DNA from: Protula sp. h YS-2021
Taxonomy: Eukaryota > Annelida > Polychaeta > Sabellida > Serpulidae
Assembly (NCBI GenBank): GCA_949752745.1
Contig: OX457032.1
Span: 9,165,271 to 9,229,270 of the forward strand
DNA length: 64,000 nt
Direction of reading: 5' to 3'
How positions within the stretch are numbered: position 1 is the first letter of the stretch; every line of letters starts with the position of its first letter. Below, in pieces: positions 1 through 12,200 of this stretch. The notes beneath the pieces were generated by a model that had not been told where the DNA came from, made no database searches, and saw only the letters and a program-made list of their open reading frames with translations. The position numbers and the translations under genes are program-made.

Positions 1-186
1 CTTTCCGTGATCGCTTAGGTGTTCACCACCTTTTAATGACGACGCTAGGATCGCATCATTTTACAACAAAAAAATTTAGCTTCGCTCACAAGATTCTAGA
101 AGGCAAAGCTTTGTCACAGGGCTTGTCAGACCGATTAATTTTGTTCGAACAAACGCAGATCGAACATGCCTATCTCTACCTCGGTT

Positions 187-1500
187 GACTTGCAAGACTC
201 TTCCCATAGGCCAACAATTTCACCAGCACGATATCATCGACGCAGAAATCGCGAGTACTTGCTAGCCACTTTTGACGATGCTGAATTGTAGGTAGATATT
301 CTCGAATCCAGCGTCGCCAGAACAAATCAGCCAGGTATTGAACATGTCTCCACCTTCGGTTGTATATGTCCGATTTTATGAAGCGATCTACAGGGGCAGC
401 TGCAAAAGCAACAAGTGATTTGGCGTCAACGGGTCAATGTCATTTGGCTCATTCGAACATCGCGTAATCGGACGATTATTGGCGATTGACTCAACCTCAC
501 AGAACACTGTCGCTAATCGCTCATCATCCAGCACGACGCACTCATGACTTTACGAACTGTCCGAATCTGCGTTTCTCATACGAACTATTTTAGGGGTACC
601 GCGTCTGGAAATGAATCTGATCAGCGCGTTGATGAATGCGTCAGACTCCAATGATTGCAGGACTTCAAGATAAATAGCTCGGATGGCCAAACATGTGAAA
701 ACACAGCCGTACCGCTTTTCATAACCTCTGCCCCAAAGATCCAAAGCAGTCTATACCAACGTTCGAAAATGGTGCAACATTCGGTGTAACCCTGTCGGCT
801 GGAAGGTTTGACATTCTTTTACTTGCTGCATTACTGTACAATTTTTTGCAAATAACATAGCTGCGCAGGATATTCTGGATAAGGCCTCTCTCCTTCGGTA
901 TCCAGTAGCTGGCACGAAGTAGGGACAAGACATACTCAGTTCCACAATGTCAGGCTTTTACTTCATGAATGTAGCGCACAAGTAGCTTCGATACAAAGTG
1001 GTCTCTCGGCAGCAAAGTTTGATTTATCGAACCATCCGGAATGTTGGCGTGCCGCAATCGCCCACCTACCCTCAGAATATCATCAATCAGTACGGATTCT
1101 AGGTGGTATAGTGAACTACCTTTGCTTACATGTTCATTCTTTTTCTGGTCATTGATTTCCCTTTTGCAGGCAGACCTCTGGATATATTTTACAATTGCAC
1201 ACTCTGCTGCATTAAGCTCTTGCACTGTAATTAAACCAAACTTTTCGTCTTCTTTGACTTTAGCCAAAGGAGGAACCACAAAATCCACGTTACTGACAGT
1301 TTGAGCTTTGACCAGTCGGAGAACCTGTGCAGCAGCTGATAAACAGATGTCTTCTCCCGATCATCTCTCGAACAGCTAGTCACTGAGTGCTTCACTTCTG
1401 GATTTTTCTGGTTTTTTCTGGTTTTTTCAAGACATCTGGATGTCTTGGCTACTTCTCCTCGGAATTCTGAAGAAACGTTGGTCCATGAAGCCATCTGCCA
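187..1500 (-). pseudogene. BEL/Pao integrase and DUF5641 tail, broken
   Basis: Fragments in three frames make up one integrase. Positions 1,288-950 carry the N-terminal segment with VGGRLRHANIP and LLPRDHFVSKLLVRYIHE, the usual run-up to the zinc-binding site. Positions 928-719 carry ASYWIPKERGLI and PFSNVGIDCFG, the start of the catalytic core. Positions 744-550 continue the core with FTCLAIRAIYLEVLQSLE and FISRRGTPKIVR. Positions about 365-187 read as a DUF5641-like tail (WLASTRDFCVDDIVL). In the family the enzyme inserts element cDNA into the host genome. Here frame changes near 950 and 740, and stops below 550, mean no active protein could be made. Confidence 0.8.
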
Positions 1501-1883
1501 GACATTTTATTTGCATCGGTACTTCTGGAGGCATCATCCGCCGGATTATCTTGTGAACTTACGTACCTCCATTGATCTGGACTTGAACCGTCGTAAATCA
1601 AGGTAAGTCTGTTAGCTACAAAGGTGTGAAATCTTTTATCTAAGTTATTTATAAAGCCAACACAATTGCATTATCAGACCAGAAAACGTGTTGTTGATTT
1701 CAATTGTGAGCTCCTTTGCAATCATGCTATTGAACTGCTGTAAACAGCTGCACATAATTCAAGGCGAGGTATGCCCACTTGCTTAATTGGCGCTAGCCTT
1801 GATTTTCCAAAGGCGAACGAGTAATGGACAGTACCTGTACTATCTGTAACACTCAGATAGGAAACCGTACCGAACGCCTCGCT

Positions 1884-2960
1884 TCATGCATCGCAGAAGT
1901 GATGTAGTTGGACACCGATTACTTCAGACCTCACGTTTGCGACGAAGCATCTAGGAATCTGCAAGTAAGTGAGGATATCCAGAGTGTGCAGCCAGGAATC
2001 AAATGATTTGATAGTTGTATCCCCCAGCTTGTCATCCCAGCCCTTCTTCAACTTGCACTCACTCTGAAACAGCTTCTTTGCTGGAAGTACATAAGGACAA
2101 ACAAACCCCAATGGATCATACACGGATGAAACGACGCTAAGCAAGCCTCGACGAGTATACATCGGATCTTTTTGGGGCTGTTTCACATTAATGCGGAAGA
2201 CATCTTCTTCAGTTGCCCATTCCACACCTAACGCTCTTTCAACCGGCAACGCAGATTGCTGTAGGTCTAGATTTTGTATTGCTTTGGTCCTGTGGCCTTT
2301 CGGCATCGACTCGGTGATCTTTCAACTGTTGCCGATCCATTGCGTTAGGTTAAACCCTCTTAGCAAGTCTCGAAGCTCTTTAGCCATGTGAATGTCAGCA
2401 TTCTCTCAAGTAACTGACTGTAACAAGTCATCAACATAGAAATTATGAAGTGCATCATCTACAATTTGCTTGTCAAACATTTTTTGAAAAACTTCAGCAG
2501 TAGCAGATAAAGCAGTTCTCAAGCTTCCATTTGTTCGACTTGTTGTTCAAGACTCTTAGAATTGATAGCACACTTACAAAGTTACACACACCTGCGTCGT
2601 TTTCTGTTTTTTGTACTGAACCGTTGATAGTTCATCCCAGAGGTGTCCGCACTCCATTTGGCTCACCAGCAGAGCCACGTTTCAGCTCCAATTGCAGCAA
2701 AGCTTGAGGATTATCCTGACCAATGAGTAGCGTCACATTTATGTAACATGAACTGGCATATCTCTTAAGTCAACAGTCAACGTCTGTGCTAAAAGCAGTA
2801 CAAGCGAAGGAAATTTTTTCAAAGCGTACACCTCTGACAACTATTGCACAGTTTTTTCAAACACTTGATAGGCAATACGTTGAACTCTGGTAGGACCCAG
2901 CTTGTGTATTTAGGACCACGGAGTCATCTTGCGTACCAGCATCTTCCACTTTCGGCGAAT
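1884..2960 (-). pseudogene. BEL/Pao reverse transcriptase and Pao peptidase region, broken
   Basis: The minus strand encodes the reverse transcriptase catalytic box YVDD at 2,438-2,427, followed by DLLQSV. After a frame break, 2,306-1,884 is a 140-codon open frame with LGVEWATEEDVFRINV and RRGLLSVVSSVYDPLGF, which is characteristic of the Pao retrotransposon peptidase/RNase H-like region (Pfam Pao family). Sequence between 2,960 and 2,450 is recognisable only in pieces and contains stops. The fragment confirms the BEL/Pao assignment rather than gypsy or copia. It is not a functional gene. Confidence 0.8.
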
Positions 2961-2995
2961 CTTTCCTTTTGGATTTCAATGCATGGTGAAGCAGC

Positions 2996-3905
2996 CTAGA
3001 AGACTGCATGGTGCAGCACTTTCGATGCCACACTTTCGATCAAATTTGCAGTTTTTGCGGAATACTTAGCCTCTGTTAAGCAGCTGAAGCAGAGTTGCTT
3101 GTCTTTCGCAAACTTTAAAAGCAGAACAACAGGCATCTTCTTAAACACGTCATATTGGTGCAACATGTGATTTTCATTACAGGCAACGCAGCTTTTTACA
3201 CTAGATATATTTGATCCGTTATCTCCTTTCGCATCTACATGGAAACTTGAGGCCTTATTTTTCTTCCCACAGCCTTTACTTTCTTTTGCTTCCTGAATAC
3301 CAAAGACCGGATCCCTAACCTCGCGTGAGACTTTCTCTAAGAACTTGAGAAATTCATCAATACCTGGATATCTTCCAATTTTGTCATATTCCTCAATTGC
3401 TTTTTTCCTCCAGCGGCCCTGTAAGTAGTAAGGCAGCCGCTCTACCAGTTGTACTAGCCTCACTCGTGAATCCACCTCGTCCAAATGACCCATGGCTCGT
3501 AAAGTCTCAGTGCAGCTTCTGAAAATTCCTGCCTGGGTTTACACGCTGCGGCTCATGCGAAATAGCTGGAGCATTCCCTTCTATAGCTTGTGGAGCTGCA
3601 GCTTCTGCATATTCGGCAAACACCTGCTCCTCGGCAGAAACAGCTTGAATCTCCGTCTGAAGCTGATGAAAGCGAAATTGGGCTTCTTTCTCCACTAGTT
3701 CGGCGCTTATTCGTTCCTCGTCTTTCAAGGCTTCTAATTTGGCTTTAAAACTGGCTTTATGGGCAGCAGCTCGAGCACGTGCACTACTCGTTGAACTGCT
3801 TGTCTGGGAAGCACTGTCGTGGGGCAGAATAGAATCCTGCAGATCCTCCGTTGGTTCTTGTACATCTTCTTCTTTAGTGGAAGAGTACTCACGCAGCCGC
3901 AGCAC
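2996..3905 (-). pseudogene. BEL/Pao gag remnant with a damaged zinc finger
   Basis: Two open frames, 3,905-3,507 and 3,493-2,996, form a shortened gag. The first is alanine- and glutamate-rich and probably coiled (KAKLEALKDEERISAELVEK). The second contains RLPYYLQGRWRKKA, a stretch that precedes the zinc finger in BEL gag proteins. The finger itself reads CVACNENHMLHQYDVF, where the last expected cysteine is a tyrosine. The DUF1759-like middle part seen in intact elements appears missing at the 3,500 junction. The product would normally form the particle and bind RNA. Confidence 0.7.
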
Positions 3906-3950
3906 TAGTTCAGACTTATTTCCTAACGTTTTTGTTATTTTTTACTTAAA

Positions 3951-5050
3951 ATTCTGTTTAGCTCTGTCACTTTGAAGCTTGCGATGTCAGGCTCAACTAT
4001 TGGCATTTTGAGTTTTGTTCACATTTTAATTTATTTCAGTTCTAATTTTTTGCATTAATTTTGTACTTTTTGTGGGATAAATGGAATCAGAAATGATTCT
4101 GTCTTAGTAGTTTTGCAACGGAGTTAATTCAAATTGAATCCAAATCAGATAGAGTATTTATTTCGCTACAAACTCTTCCAAAAGATTAGATTCATACCAA
4201 AACTCGTACAAAATTAATGATTTAACCAAGACAGAATGCCTGCCCAAACACGTGGCATTCTTTATATGTTAACCGATGTCAAACAAACATAGTGTGAAAA
4301 AATGAAAACTATTTACAAGCGCGGCGGATTTGCATATGACAATTATATGCAACAAAATTTCAATATACTCTACATTAATAATCAATTAACTATTCATATT
4401 TACTACAGGTGGGATGCTGTCCATTTTTTGGGATGCTGTTCACTGCTAGGATGATGTCCATTGTCAACTCCCTGCTTGCCACACGAATTCCGTGTCAGGT
4501 GATCTGGTCCGCTGCCCTAGCCGAGTGGATTGGAGTAAATGTCAACCCCTGCTTTCCACATGAATTCCGTGTTGCCATGTTTGATTTTCATGGCACCAGT
4601 TCTTGTCAACACGATATCACAAACCACTTCGCCAGTCCTCACCAAATCCGCCAAACAATAAATAATGCTTTCATTTACAAGGCGTTCCGTAATTTGAGGC
4701 TGTGCCCTGTGCCTTAGGATTTGTGACTGTGGCCTCGGTTTTGGACTGTGGCCTCGATGATAGCTTGTCAGCCCCCAACAAGGTACCATAAAACTCGGAG
4801 AGGGGGGGGGGCTATAGGTTTGGGTATTGTGCATCTATCCGTTCGTGCATCCATTGTCGTTGTTATAGCAAAAAGTGACCCAGGTCAATATTCTGTCATA
4901 GAATTGTGACCATCCTATCGAATAGTGACCCCCTCTCAATTGAACATATTCTTCAAGCAATATGTGTATTCGTGTCATTTATCTTCTTTATCACTAAAAC
5001 CAACTTTATATTTTATTTTGCTCTTTTTCAAAACTTTATATACAGTTTTA
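3951..5050. other. No gene seen; AT-rich, possibly BEL leader
   Basis: 3,951-4,400 is AT-rich and may include the 5' leader or LTR of the adjacent element, but no LTR pair could be checked. 4,440-4,600 holds two imperfect copies, about 87 bp apart, of a segment containing TGTCAAC and GAATTCCGTGT. A run of about ten G bases lies at 4,801-4,810. No coding or RNA gene was recognised. Confidence 0.5.
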
Positions 5051-5051
5051 C

Positions 5052-5372
5052 CTACTCTGGATACAAATCTTGTCTTCTCTGGATACAAATCTTCTCTACT
5101 CTGGATACAAATTTTCTCTTCTCTGGATACAAATCTGCCCTTCTCTGGATACAAATCTTCTCTACTCTGGATACAAATCTTCTCTTCTCTGGATACAAAT
5201 CTTCTCTTCTCTGGATACAAATCTTCTCTTCTCTTGGTACAAATCTTCTCTTCTCTGGATACAAATCTTCTCTTCTCTGGATACAAATCTTCTCTTCTCC
5301 GGATACAAATCTTCTCTTCGTTGGATACAAATCTTCTCTTCTCTGGATACAAATCTTACCATCTCTGGGACA
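5052..5372. repeat. 22-bp minisatellite, about 14 copies
   Basis: The unit is TCTGGATACAAATCTTCTCTTC with minor changes. Because 22 leaves remainder 1 on division by 3 and the unit lacks stops, all three plus frames and two minus frames stay open across it, which creates several false ORFs of 70-170 codons. Confidence 0.95.
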
Positions 5373-5720
5373 TTCATGTACTGTTCAACAACTTAATCCG
5401 ATCGAAATGAATTGCAATCAATTAGAATAAAATATTGCAATTTGATAAACAGCAATTTTGTAGCTTAGAGATGTTCTCTTCAATGTGTCAATGGATGAAA
5501 GAGTCAATCGATTGTTGTATCGACAGTTCCAATTGCAATTAGGTCATTGATTAATTATTAGATCAATGATTTTAATGCATTTGCAATCCAATATCTTGGA
5601 GAAATTGATCATTAGATCAATGACCTCTTTGATACTGATCAATAAGCCCTTGAAAAGGTCACTGATGTTGAAGAATCAATACATCAAGAAGCACTTTGAT
5701 ATAGAGCAATAGAGGTACAC
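5373..5720. other. No gene seen
   Basis: AT-rich sequence with scattered ATTGCAAT and GATCAATGA words. No open frame, RNA gene or clear repeat boundary was found. Confidence 0.5.
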
Positions 5721-6278
5721 CCCAGCAAACGTTTCCGACGTCGGACTGACGTGCCGGTTTTGGTTGTATATGAAATAGAACCGACGTCGGGTTTTCAACG
5801 TCAGAATGACGTCTGGTTCCTACCTAAATCCGACGTTGGAATTAAGTCGGTTTTAGGTTGTATATGAAATTGGAACCGACGTCGGATTCCGACCTGAAAC
5901 TGACTAGAGTTATATAATTAATAGATAATTAATTATTCAACTGCTGTTGAGAAATACATACGAAAGCATTTCCCATGTAAATTTTTACAATCTGGGAAGA
6001 AATATACCGACGCGCCATCAAAATTCTAAAATTTTCATGTAAAAATTACGTTTTTTCTTCCTCTTTTTCAAAATGACTTCCTTTTCCGGTGAGCGATAAT
6101 AATGTTCATCGCTTTTTGGTCGTTTCTGCAACGGCGAAATGACGTCAGAAAACCGACGTCGCCTCGGCGTCGGAATAAAGTCGGGTTTTGGGGTAATAGG
6201 TCAGAATATGGTTATGAGGTCGTCGCGACCAAAATACAACGTTTTTTCAACCAAAAAAGACGTCGGTTGTTTGCTGGG
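5721..6278 (+). mobile_element. Non-autonomous inverted-repeat element, CCCAGCAAAC ends (copy 1)
   Basis: The 558-bp segment starts CCCAGCAAAC and ends GTTTGCTGGG, a perfect 10-bp terminal inverted repeat. It is flanked on both sides by AC, a possible 2-bp target duplication. Inside are many CGACGT/ACGTCG words near both ends. The reverse complement of the whole element, somewhat longer, recurs at 18,049-18,650. The short open frame at 6,102-6,290 is shared with that copy only because the DNA is shared. No transposase is encoded, so it is a MITE-like element of unassigned superfamily. Confidence 0.8.
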
Positions 6279-6785
6279 ACGAGTCATTGATGTGAGAAAT
6301 AACAAACAACGTCGATTTTGAGTAAAATCTACAGAAAAAATAATAAAAATAAATAAAATATATGAAAAACATCAGTTTAAAACATCTTTAAGAAATAGGA
6401 GGAGGTCATAATTCAATAAGGGAGGCCAATTTTCGATAATAGATTTTGACCGGGGTCACAATTCTATATGGAATATTGACCGTTGGTCACCTTAAAAGGG
6501 GGAGGGTCAAAATTCTATACCACACCCCCTGTTACTCTCATGGTGATAAACCGTTGAGTGCGACATGTGCTGAATAGATATCGTGGTGGATAGATGCACG
6601 TTTTTACTTTGTTTGATTTTGACCTAATTTCAAGGCCATGCAATTCCACCATCTTTTATTTTCGATTCCTGTTAGAGGTTGTGCTCCCAAGACTTGTTAT
6701 ATTTCTTGAGGGAAATTCTGCTGGGATATAAAGCCGTACGATATATGCTAATACGCCTGTATTACACTGTCCTCTCCACTGATTA

Positions 6786-6829
<44 letters not shown>

Positions 6830-7167
6830 ACAACTGACCCAACCACACAGTTTTAGAGTCTTGTGGATGATTTAGCCTTTGATTACTTAATTGCTTTTAC
6901 ACTGAGAGGTAAAAAAACTGAAAACATTCATCAGAAATTTTTATATGGCTCCATACGTGCACTGTTTGTGAGCGATAAATGAGTAACACTGAGACAATTA
7001 ACCAACGGAAGATACTTATATTTTCCGCTTACAGTCAGAAAGTTTAAAGATTAATGCAACTCGGACAACCAAGCTGAGCAGATGCATCATAATGCCCTTT
7101 ATCACTTTCTTGGTCCTTCTGCCAAAATGCCAGTTAAACATGGGGGTGTAATCAACCACTGCTGTCA
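6279..7167. other. No gene seen; one tetranucleotide microsatellite
   Basis: This interval holds a pure (GATT)n microsatellite at about 6,786-6,830. The rest is unremarkable AT-rich sequence with no open frame or RNA gene that I recognise. Confidence 0.5.
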
Positions 7168-7490
7168 TCAGTCGTAAGTTGGCTTCCGGAAGACGTCAGT
7201 TGATTTCCGGAAGTCGTCAGTTGATTTCCGGAAGTCGTCAGTTGATTTTCGGAAGTCGTCAGTAGACTTCCGGAAGTCGCTATTAGTTGATTTCCGGAAG
7301 TCGTCAGTTGATTTCCAGAAGTCGTTAGTTTATTTCCGGAAGTTGCCAGTTGGCTTCCGGAAGACGTCAGTTGATTTTCAGAGGTCGTCAGTTGACTTCC
7401 GGAAGTCGTCAGTTGACTTCCGGAAGTCGTTAGTTTATTTCTGGAAGTTGCCAGTTGGCTTCCGGAAGTCGTCAGTTGATTTCAGGCATC
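7168..7490. repeat. 21-bp minisatellite, about 15 copies
   Basis: The unit is GTCAGTTGATTTCCGGAAGTC with substitutions such as TTGACTTCC, TTGGCTTCC and GTTAGTTTATTTC. Each unit carries the palindrome TTCCGGAA. Confidence 0.9.
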
Positions 7491-7732
7491 CTGTCATTGA
7501 TACACATTTTTGTTAGTCATTGATTTGTACACGCAGCACGAGGCAGTTACACCAGTCACCTGAAAATGTAAAACCGTCAGTGAAGGCCCCAGAAAGCTGA
7601 TTCAAAGAGTTTGCTAGTGTATCTATATCTGAAACGTAATTGTATTCCTTCCCAATCACTCGTCCATTTCTTTCATAATTATACATCAGGAAAGTTTCTT
7701 TCAAAATTATATGTTAGAGAAAATATGCTTCG

Positions 7733-7734
<2 letters not shown>

Positions 7735-7828
<94 letters not shown>

Positions 7829-7880
7829 GAGAGACAGAGAGAGAGAGAGACAGAGAGAGAGACAGAGAGAGAGAGAGAGG
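7735..7880. repeat. (GA)n/(GACA)n microsatellite
   Basis: A run of GA dinucleotides is interrupted at about 7,808-7,860 by GACA units. The serine/leucine open frames on the minus strand are artefacts of it. Confidence 0.95.
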
Positions 7881-8254
7881 AGAGCTCTGAGAGCAGTACA
7901 TTGGAGGCGCATAACAAAGATTAGCTTCTAAGATAAAAAATGGAAATGTTCTAACAACACGACACGACAAAATAGCTCCTACGCTGCAAAAAGGTTACAA
8001 AGTCACAAGGCTGCATGAAGGCGGAGTCTGCAGTCGGTTATGGCAGACAGCGGATTATTTTAACGCCTTGCAAAGTATGACTTGTTCGAATATTATTTTC
8101 TGTTTTAAGAGTTTTCTTTTGGGCTTTTCTCCGTTTGTGATAATCTGATGTTTCAACTGGGATGTTTTTCCCCAGTGTCGTCGTTGACAGTTCTTTCCCA
8201 AACATTGTCAACACTATAATTGGTTCATTCTGCGAGTGTCATCAGCCCCCGTTA

Positions 8255-8445
8255 TCAGACACCCCCCCCCCTGGTCAACTTCCCCAGGTCCTCCAATGTG
8301 ATAAAGGTTATCTGACCCCTGTCATCGGCCCCCTCCCTCCGGTCAACTGCCCCAGCCCCTCCAATGTGACAAAGGTCATGTGCCTCCTGCCACCCGATCC
8401 CTCTGGTCAACTTCCCAAACCCCTCCAATGTGATAAAAGTCATCT
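8255..8445. repeat. 66-67 bp tandem repeat, three copies
   Basis: Copies are marked by CTCCAATGTGA at about 8,292, 8,359 and 8,425, each preceded by GGTCAACT and followed by a CCCC-rich stretch. The 112-codon plus frame across it is probably not a gene. Confidence 0.75.
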
Positions 8446-9239
8446 GCCCATCGCTTTTTCCAGGGTCGGTGAGTTATTTTGTTATCAGCTCCAACCTTAG
8501 TTAGCAATTACTTCGGTTTCAATTGCAATTCAGAATCAACTCTCAACTCCAAACAGGGTTCATAAACTACTTTGATTTCAATTGCAATTTATATTTTACT
8601 CCTGGGTTTTGCAGTTAGTCATTGGAGTCGATAATCGCAATTCAGTCATATCCTCTGGTGTTCTTTTATGGCGGTCATCACACACAAGTGATTACTCTCT
8701 GGTAATCGAAATTTGGCCAGCTGAACCAAAATTGCAATAGGGCGTGTTCTGCCCTACATGTATAAAATGAAGGACAGAAGGCGTTCGACACTTTAATTCA
8801 CCACCAATCTCTGTACAAGGGTCAAAATAAAACTTTATGAAAAAAATGCACTATAGAGGACCCAGACTACAGTTTACACGCAGAGTGGTGGTGCGGTTTG
8901 TTTTCATAAAAGGATGCAATCTAAATTGATCTCAAAATGAGACTAAAAGAATTCAAAACCATATAATAAAAGGAATACAACACGGTCAAAGTAGAGAAAA
9001 GCACGCCCTTCGGTCAAACAAGCACATTGACCTCACCCTGGGGACAATGCTTCGCATCAGGCTGATCAAAGCAGGGAAAAACACGACCAGTCAAACGGGT
9101 ACATTGACTTCAATGCTATACATTATACATTTGCTATACATTTACTGAATGGAAGCCTGGCCCCAAACATGCTGTGCTGCCAAGTGATTTGTTCCCCCTT
9201 CACAATTTTCTTGAGGTTATCTATTCACTGATCACTTTT
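8446..9239. other. No gene seen
   Basis: Contains short repeated ATTGCAATT words at 8,515-8,600 and a pair of similar segments at about 9,000 and 9,065 (both GTCAAAC followed by ACATTGAC). I see no exon with splice sites and no RNA gene. Confidence 0.5.
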
Positions 9240-12200
9240 ATAACCTTGGTGACGGACAGCACATTATATGATAGTCTTGGTGACGGACAACACCCTGTAT
9301 GACAGTCGTGGCGAGGGACAGCACACTGTATGACAGTCGTGGCGAGGGACAGCACACTGTATGACAGTCGTGGCGAGGGACAGCACACTGTATGACAGTC
9401 GTGGCGAGGGACAGCACACTGTATGACAGTCGTGGCGAGGGACAGCACACTGTATGACAGTCGTGTCGAGGGACAGCACACTGTATGACGGTCGTAGCGT
9501 CGGACAGCACACTGCATGACGGTCGTGGGGAGGGACAGCACACTGTATGACAGTCGTGGCGAGGGACAGCACACTGTATGACAGTCGTGGCGAGGGAAAG
9601 CACACTGTATGACAGTCGTGGCGAGGGACAGCACACTGTATGACAGTCGTGGCGAGGGACAGCACACTGTATGACAGTCGTGTCGAGGGACAGCACACTG
9701 TATGACAGTCGTGTCGAGGGACAGCACACTGTATGACACTCGTGTCGAGGGACAGCACACTGTATGACAGTCGTAGCGTCGGACAGCACACTGCATGACG
9801 GTCGTGGGGAGGGACAGCACACTGTATGACAGTCGTGGCGACGGACAGCACACTGTATGACAGTCGTGGCGAGGGACAGCACACTGTATGACAGTCGTGG
9901 CGAGGGACAGCACACTGTATGACAGTCGTGGCGACGGACAACACACTGCATGACAGTCGTGGCGAGGGACAACACACTGCATGACAGTCGTGGCGAGGGA
10001 CAGCACACTGTATGACAGTCGTGGCGAGGGACAGCACACTGTATGACAGTCGTGGCGAGGGACAGCACACTGTATGACAGTCGTGGCGAGGGACAGCACA
10101 CTGTATGACAGTCGTGGTGACGGACAACACACTGCATGACAGTCGTGCCGAGGGACAGCAAACTGCATGACGGTCGTGACGACGGACAGCACACTGTATG
10201 ACAGTCGTGTCGAGGGACAGCACACTGTATGACAGTGGTAGCGTGGGACAGAACACTGCATGACGGTCGTGGGGAGGGACAGCACACTGTATGACAGTCG
10301 TGGCGACGGACAGCACACTGTATGACAGTCGTGGAGAGGGATAATACACTGTATGAAAGTCGTGGCGATGGACAACACACTGTATGACAGTAGTAGCGTG
10401 GGACAGCACACTGCATGACAGTCGTGGCGGGGGACAGCACACTGTATGACAGTCGTGGCGAGGGACAGCACACTGTATGACAGTCGTGGCGAGGGACAGC
10501 ACACTGCATGACAGTCGTGGCGAAGGACAACACTCTCCATGACAGTTGTTTCGAGGGACAGCACATTATATGATAGTCTTGGTGACGGACAGCACACTGC
10601 ATGACAGTCGCGGCGAGGGACAACACACTGTACGAAAGTCATGGCGAAGGACAGCACACTGCATGGCAGTCGCGGCGAGGAACAGCGCACTGTATGACAG
10701 TCGTGGCGAGGGACAGCACACTGCATGACAGTCGTGGCGAAGCACAACACACTGTATGACTGTCGTAACGAGGGACAGCACATTGCATGACAGTCGCGGC
10801 GAGGGACAGCGCACTGTATGACAGTCGTAGCGAGGGACAGCACACTGTATGACAGTCGTGGCGAGGGACAACACACTGTATGAAAGTCGTGGCGAGGGAC
10901 AACACACTGTATGAGAGTCGTGGACAGGGACAACACACTGTATGACAGTCGTGGCGAGGGAAAACACACGTTATAGCAGTCCTGGCGAGTCACAGCAAAC
11001 TGTATCACAGTCGTGGCGAGTCACAACACACTGTATGACAGTCGTGGCGAGTGACAGCACACTGCATGACAGTCTTGACGAGGGACAGCACACTGCATGA
11101 GAGTCGTGGCGAGGGACAGCACACTGCATGACAGTAGATGGCGGGGGACAACACACTGTATGAAAGTTTTGGCGAGGGACAACACACTGTATGACAGTCG
11201 TGGCGAGGCACAACACACTGTATTACTGTCGTAGGGAGGGACAACACACTGTATGACGGTCGTGGCGAGGGACAGCACATTGCATGACATTCGTGGCGAG
11301 GGATAATACACTGTATGGCAGTTGTGGCGAGGGACAGCACACTGTATGACAGTCGTGGCGAGGGACAGCACACTGCATGACGGTCGTGACGAGGGACAGC
11401 ACATTGCATGACAGTCGTGGCGAGGGACAACACACTGCATGACGGTAGTGACGAGGGACAACACACTGTATAACAGTTGTGACGAGGGACGACACACTGT
11501 ATGACAGTCGTGACGAGGGACAGCACACTGTATGACGGTCCTGACGAGGGACATCACACTGTATGACAGTTGTGGCGTGAGACAGCACACTGTATGACAG
11601 TCGTGTCGAGGGATATTACACTGTATAACAGTCGTGGCGACGGACAGCACTCTGTATGACAGTCTTGACGAGGGACAACGCACTGTATGACGGTCGTGAC
11701 GAGGGACAACACACTGTATGACAGTCGTGACGAGTGACAACACACTGTATGACAGTTGTGGCGTAGGACAGCACACTGTATGACAGTCGTTGCGAGCGAG
11801 GACACACTGTATGACAGTCGTGGCGAGGGACAACACACTGTATGACGGTCGTGACGAGGGACAACACACTGTATGACAGTCGCGGCAAGATACAGCACAC
11901 TGCCTGTCAGTCGTGGCGAGGGACAAGGCACTCCTTGACAGTTGTGGCGAGGGACAGCACATTATATGATAGTCTTGGTGACGGACAGCACGCTGCATGA
12001 CGGTCGTGGCGAGGGACAGCATATTGTATGACAGTGGTGGCGAGGGAAAATGAACTGCATAACAGTCGTGACGATGGACAGCACACGGCATGACAGTCGC
12101 GGCGATTGACAGCACACTGTATGTCAGTCGTGGCGAGGGACGACACACTGTATGAAAGTCATGGCGAAGGAGAGAACACTGTATGACAGTCGCGGCGAGG

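Larger units (their letters stand above)
1..3950 (-). mobile_element. Decayed BEL/Pao-type LTR retrotransposon, left end off window
   Basis: Reading leftward from about 3,905, the minus strand shows a gag-like segment, a retroviral-type zinc finger, a reverse transcriptase YVDD box, a Pao-type peptidase/RNase H region, an integrase zinc-binding and core region, and a DUF5641-like tail near 190-365. That order is the BEL/Pao order. Every domain is broken by stops or frameshifts and the gag is shortened, so the copy is dead. The 3' LTR would lie left of base 1. No 5' LTR could be recognised in the AT-rich 3,950-4,400. The family call rests on several independent motifs; exact boundaries are not known. 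Confidence 0.85.

Noticed and set aside
4409..4717. 102-codon plus ORF
   Set aside because: It spans an imperfect internal duplication, has no recognised domain and no splice context; it could not be supported.
7679..7970. Leu/Ser-rich minus ORFs with signal-peptide-like look
   Set aside because: They are translations of the (GA)n tract.
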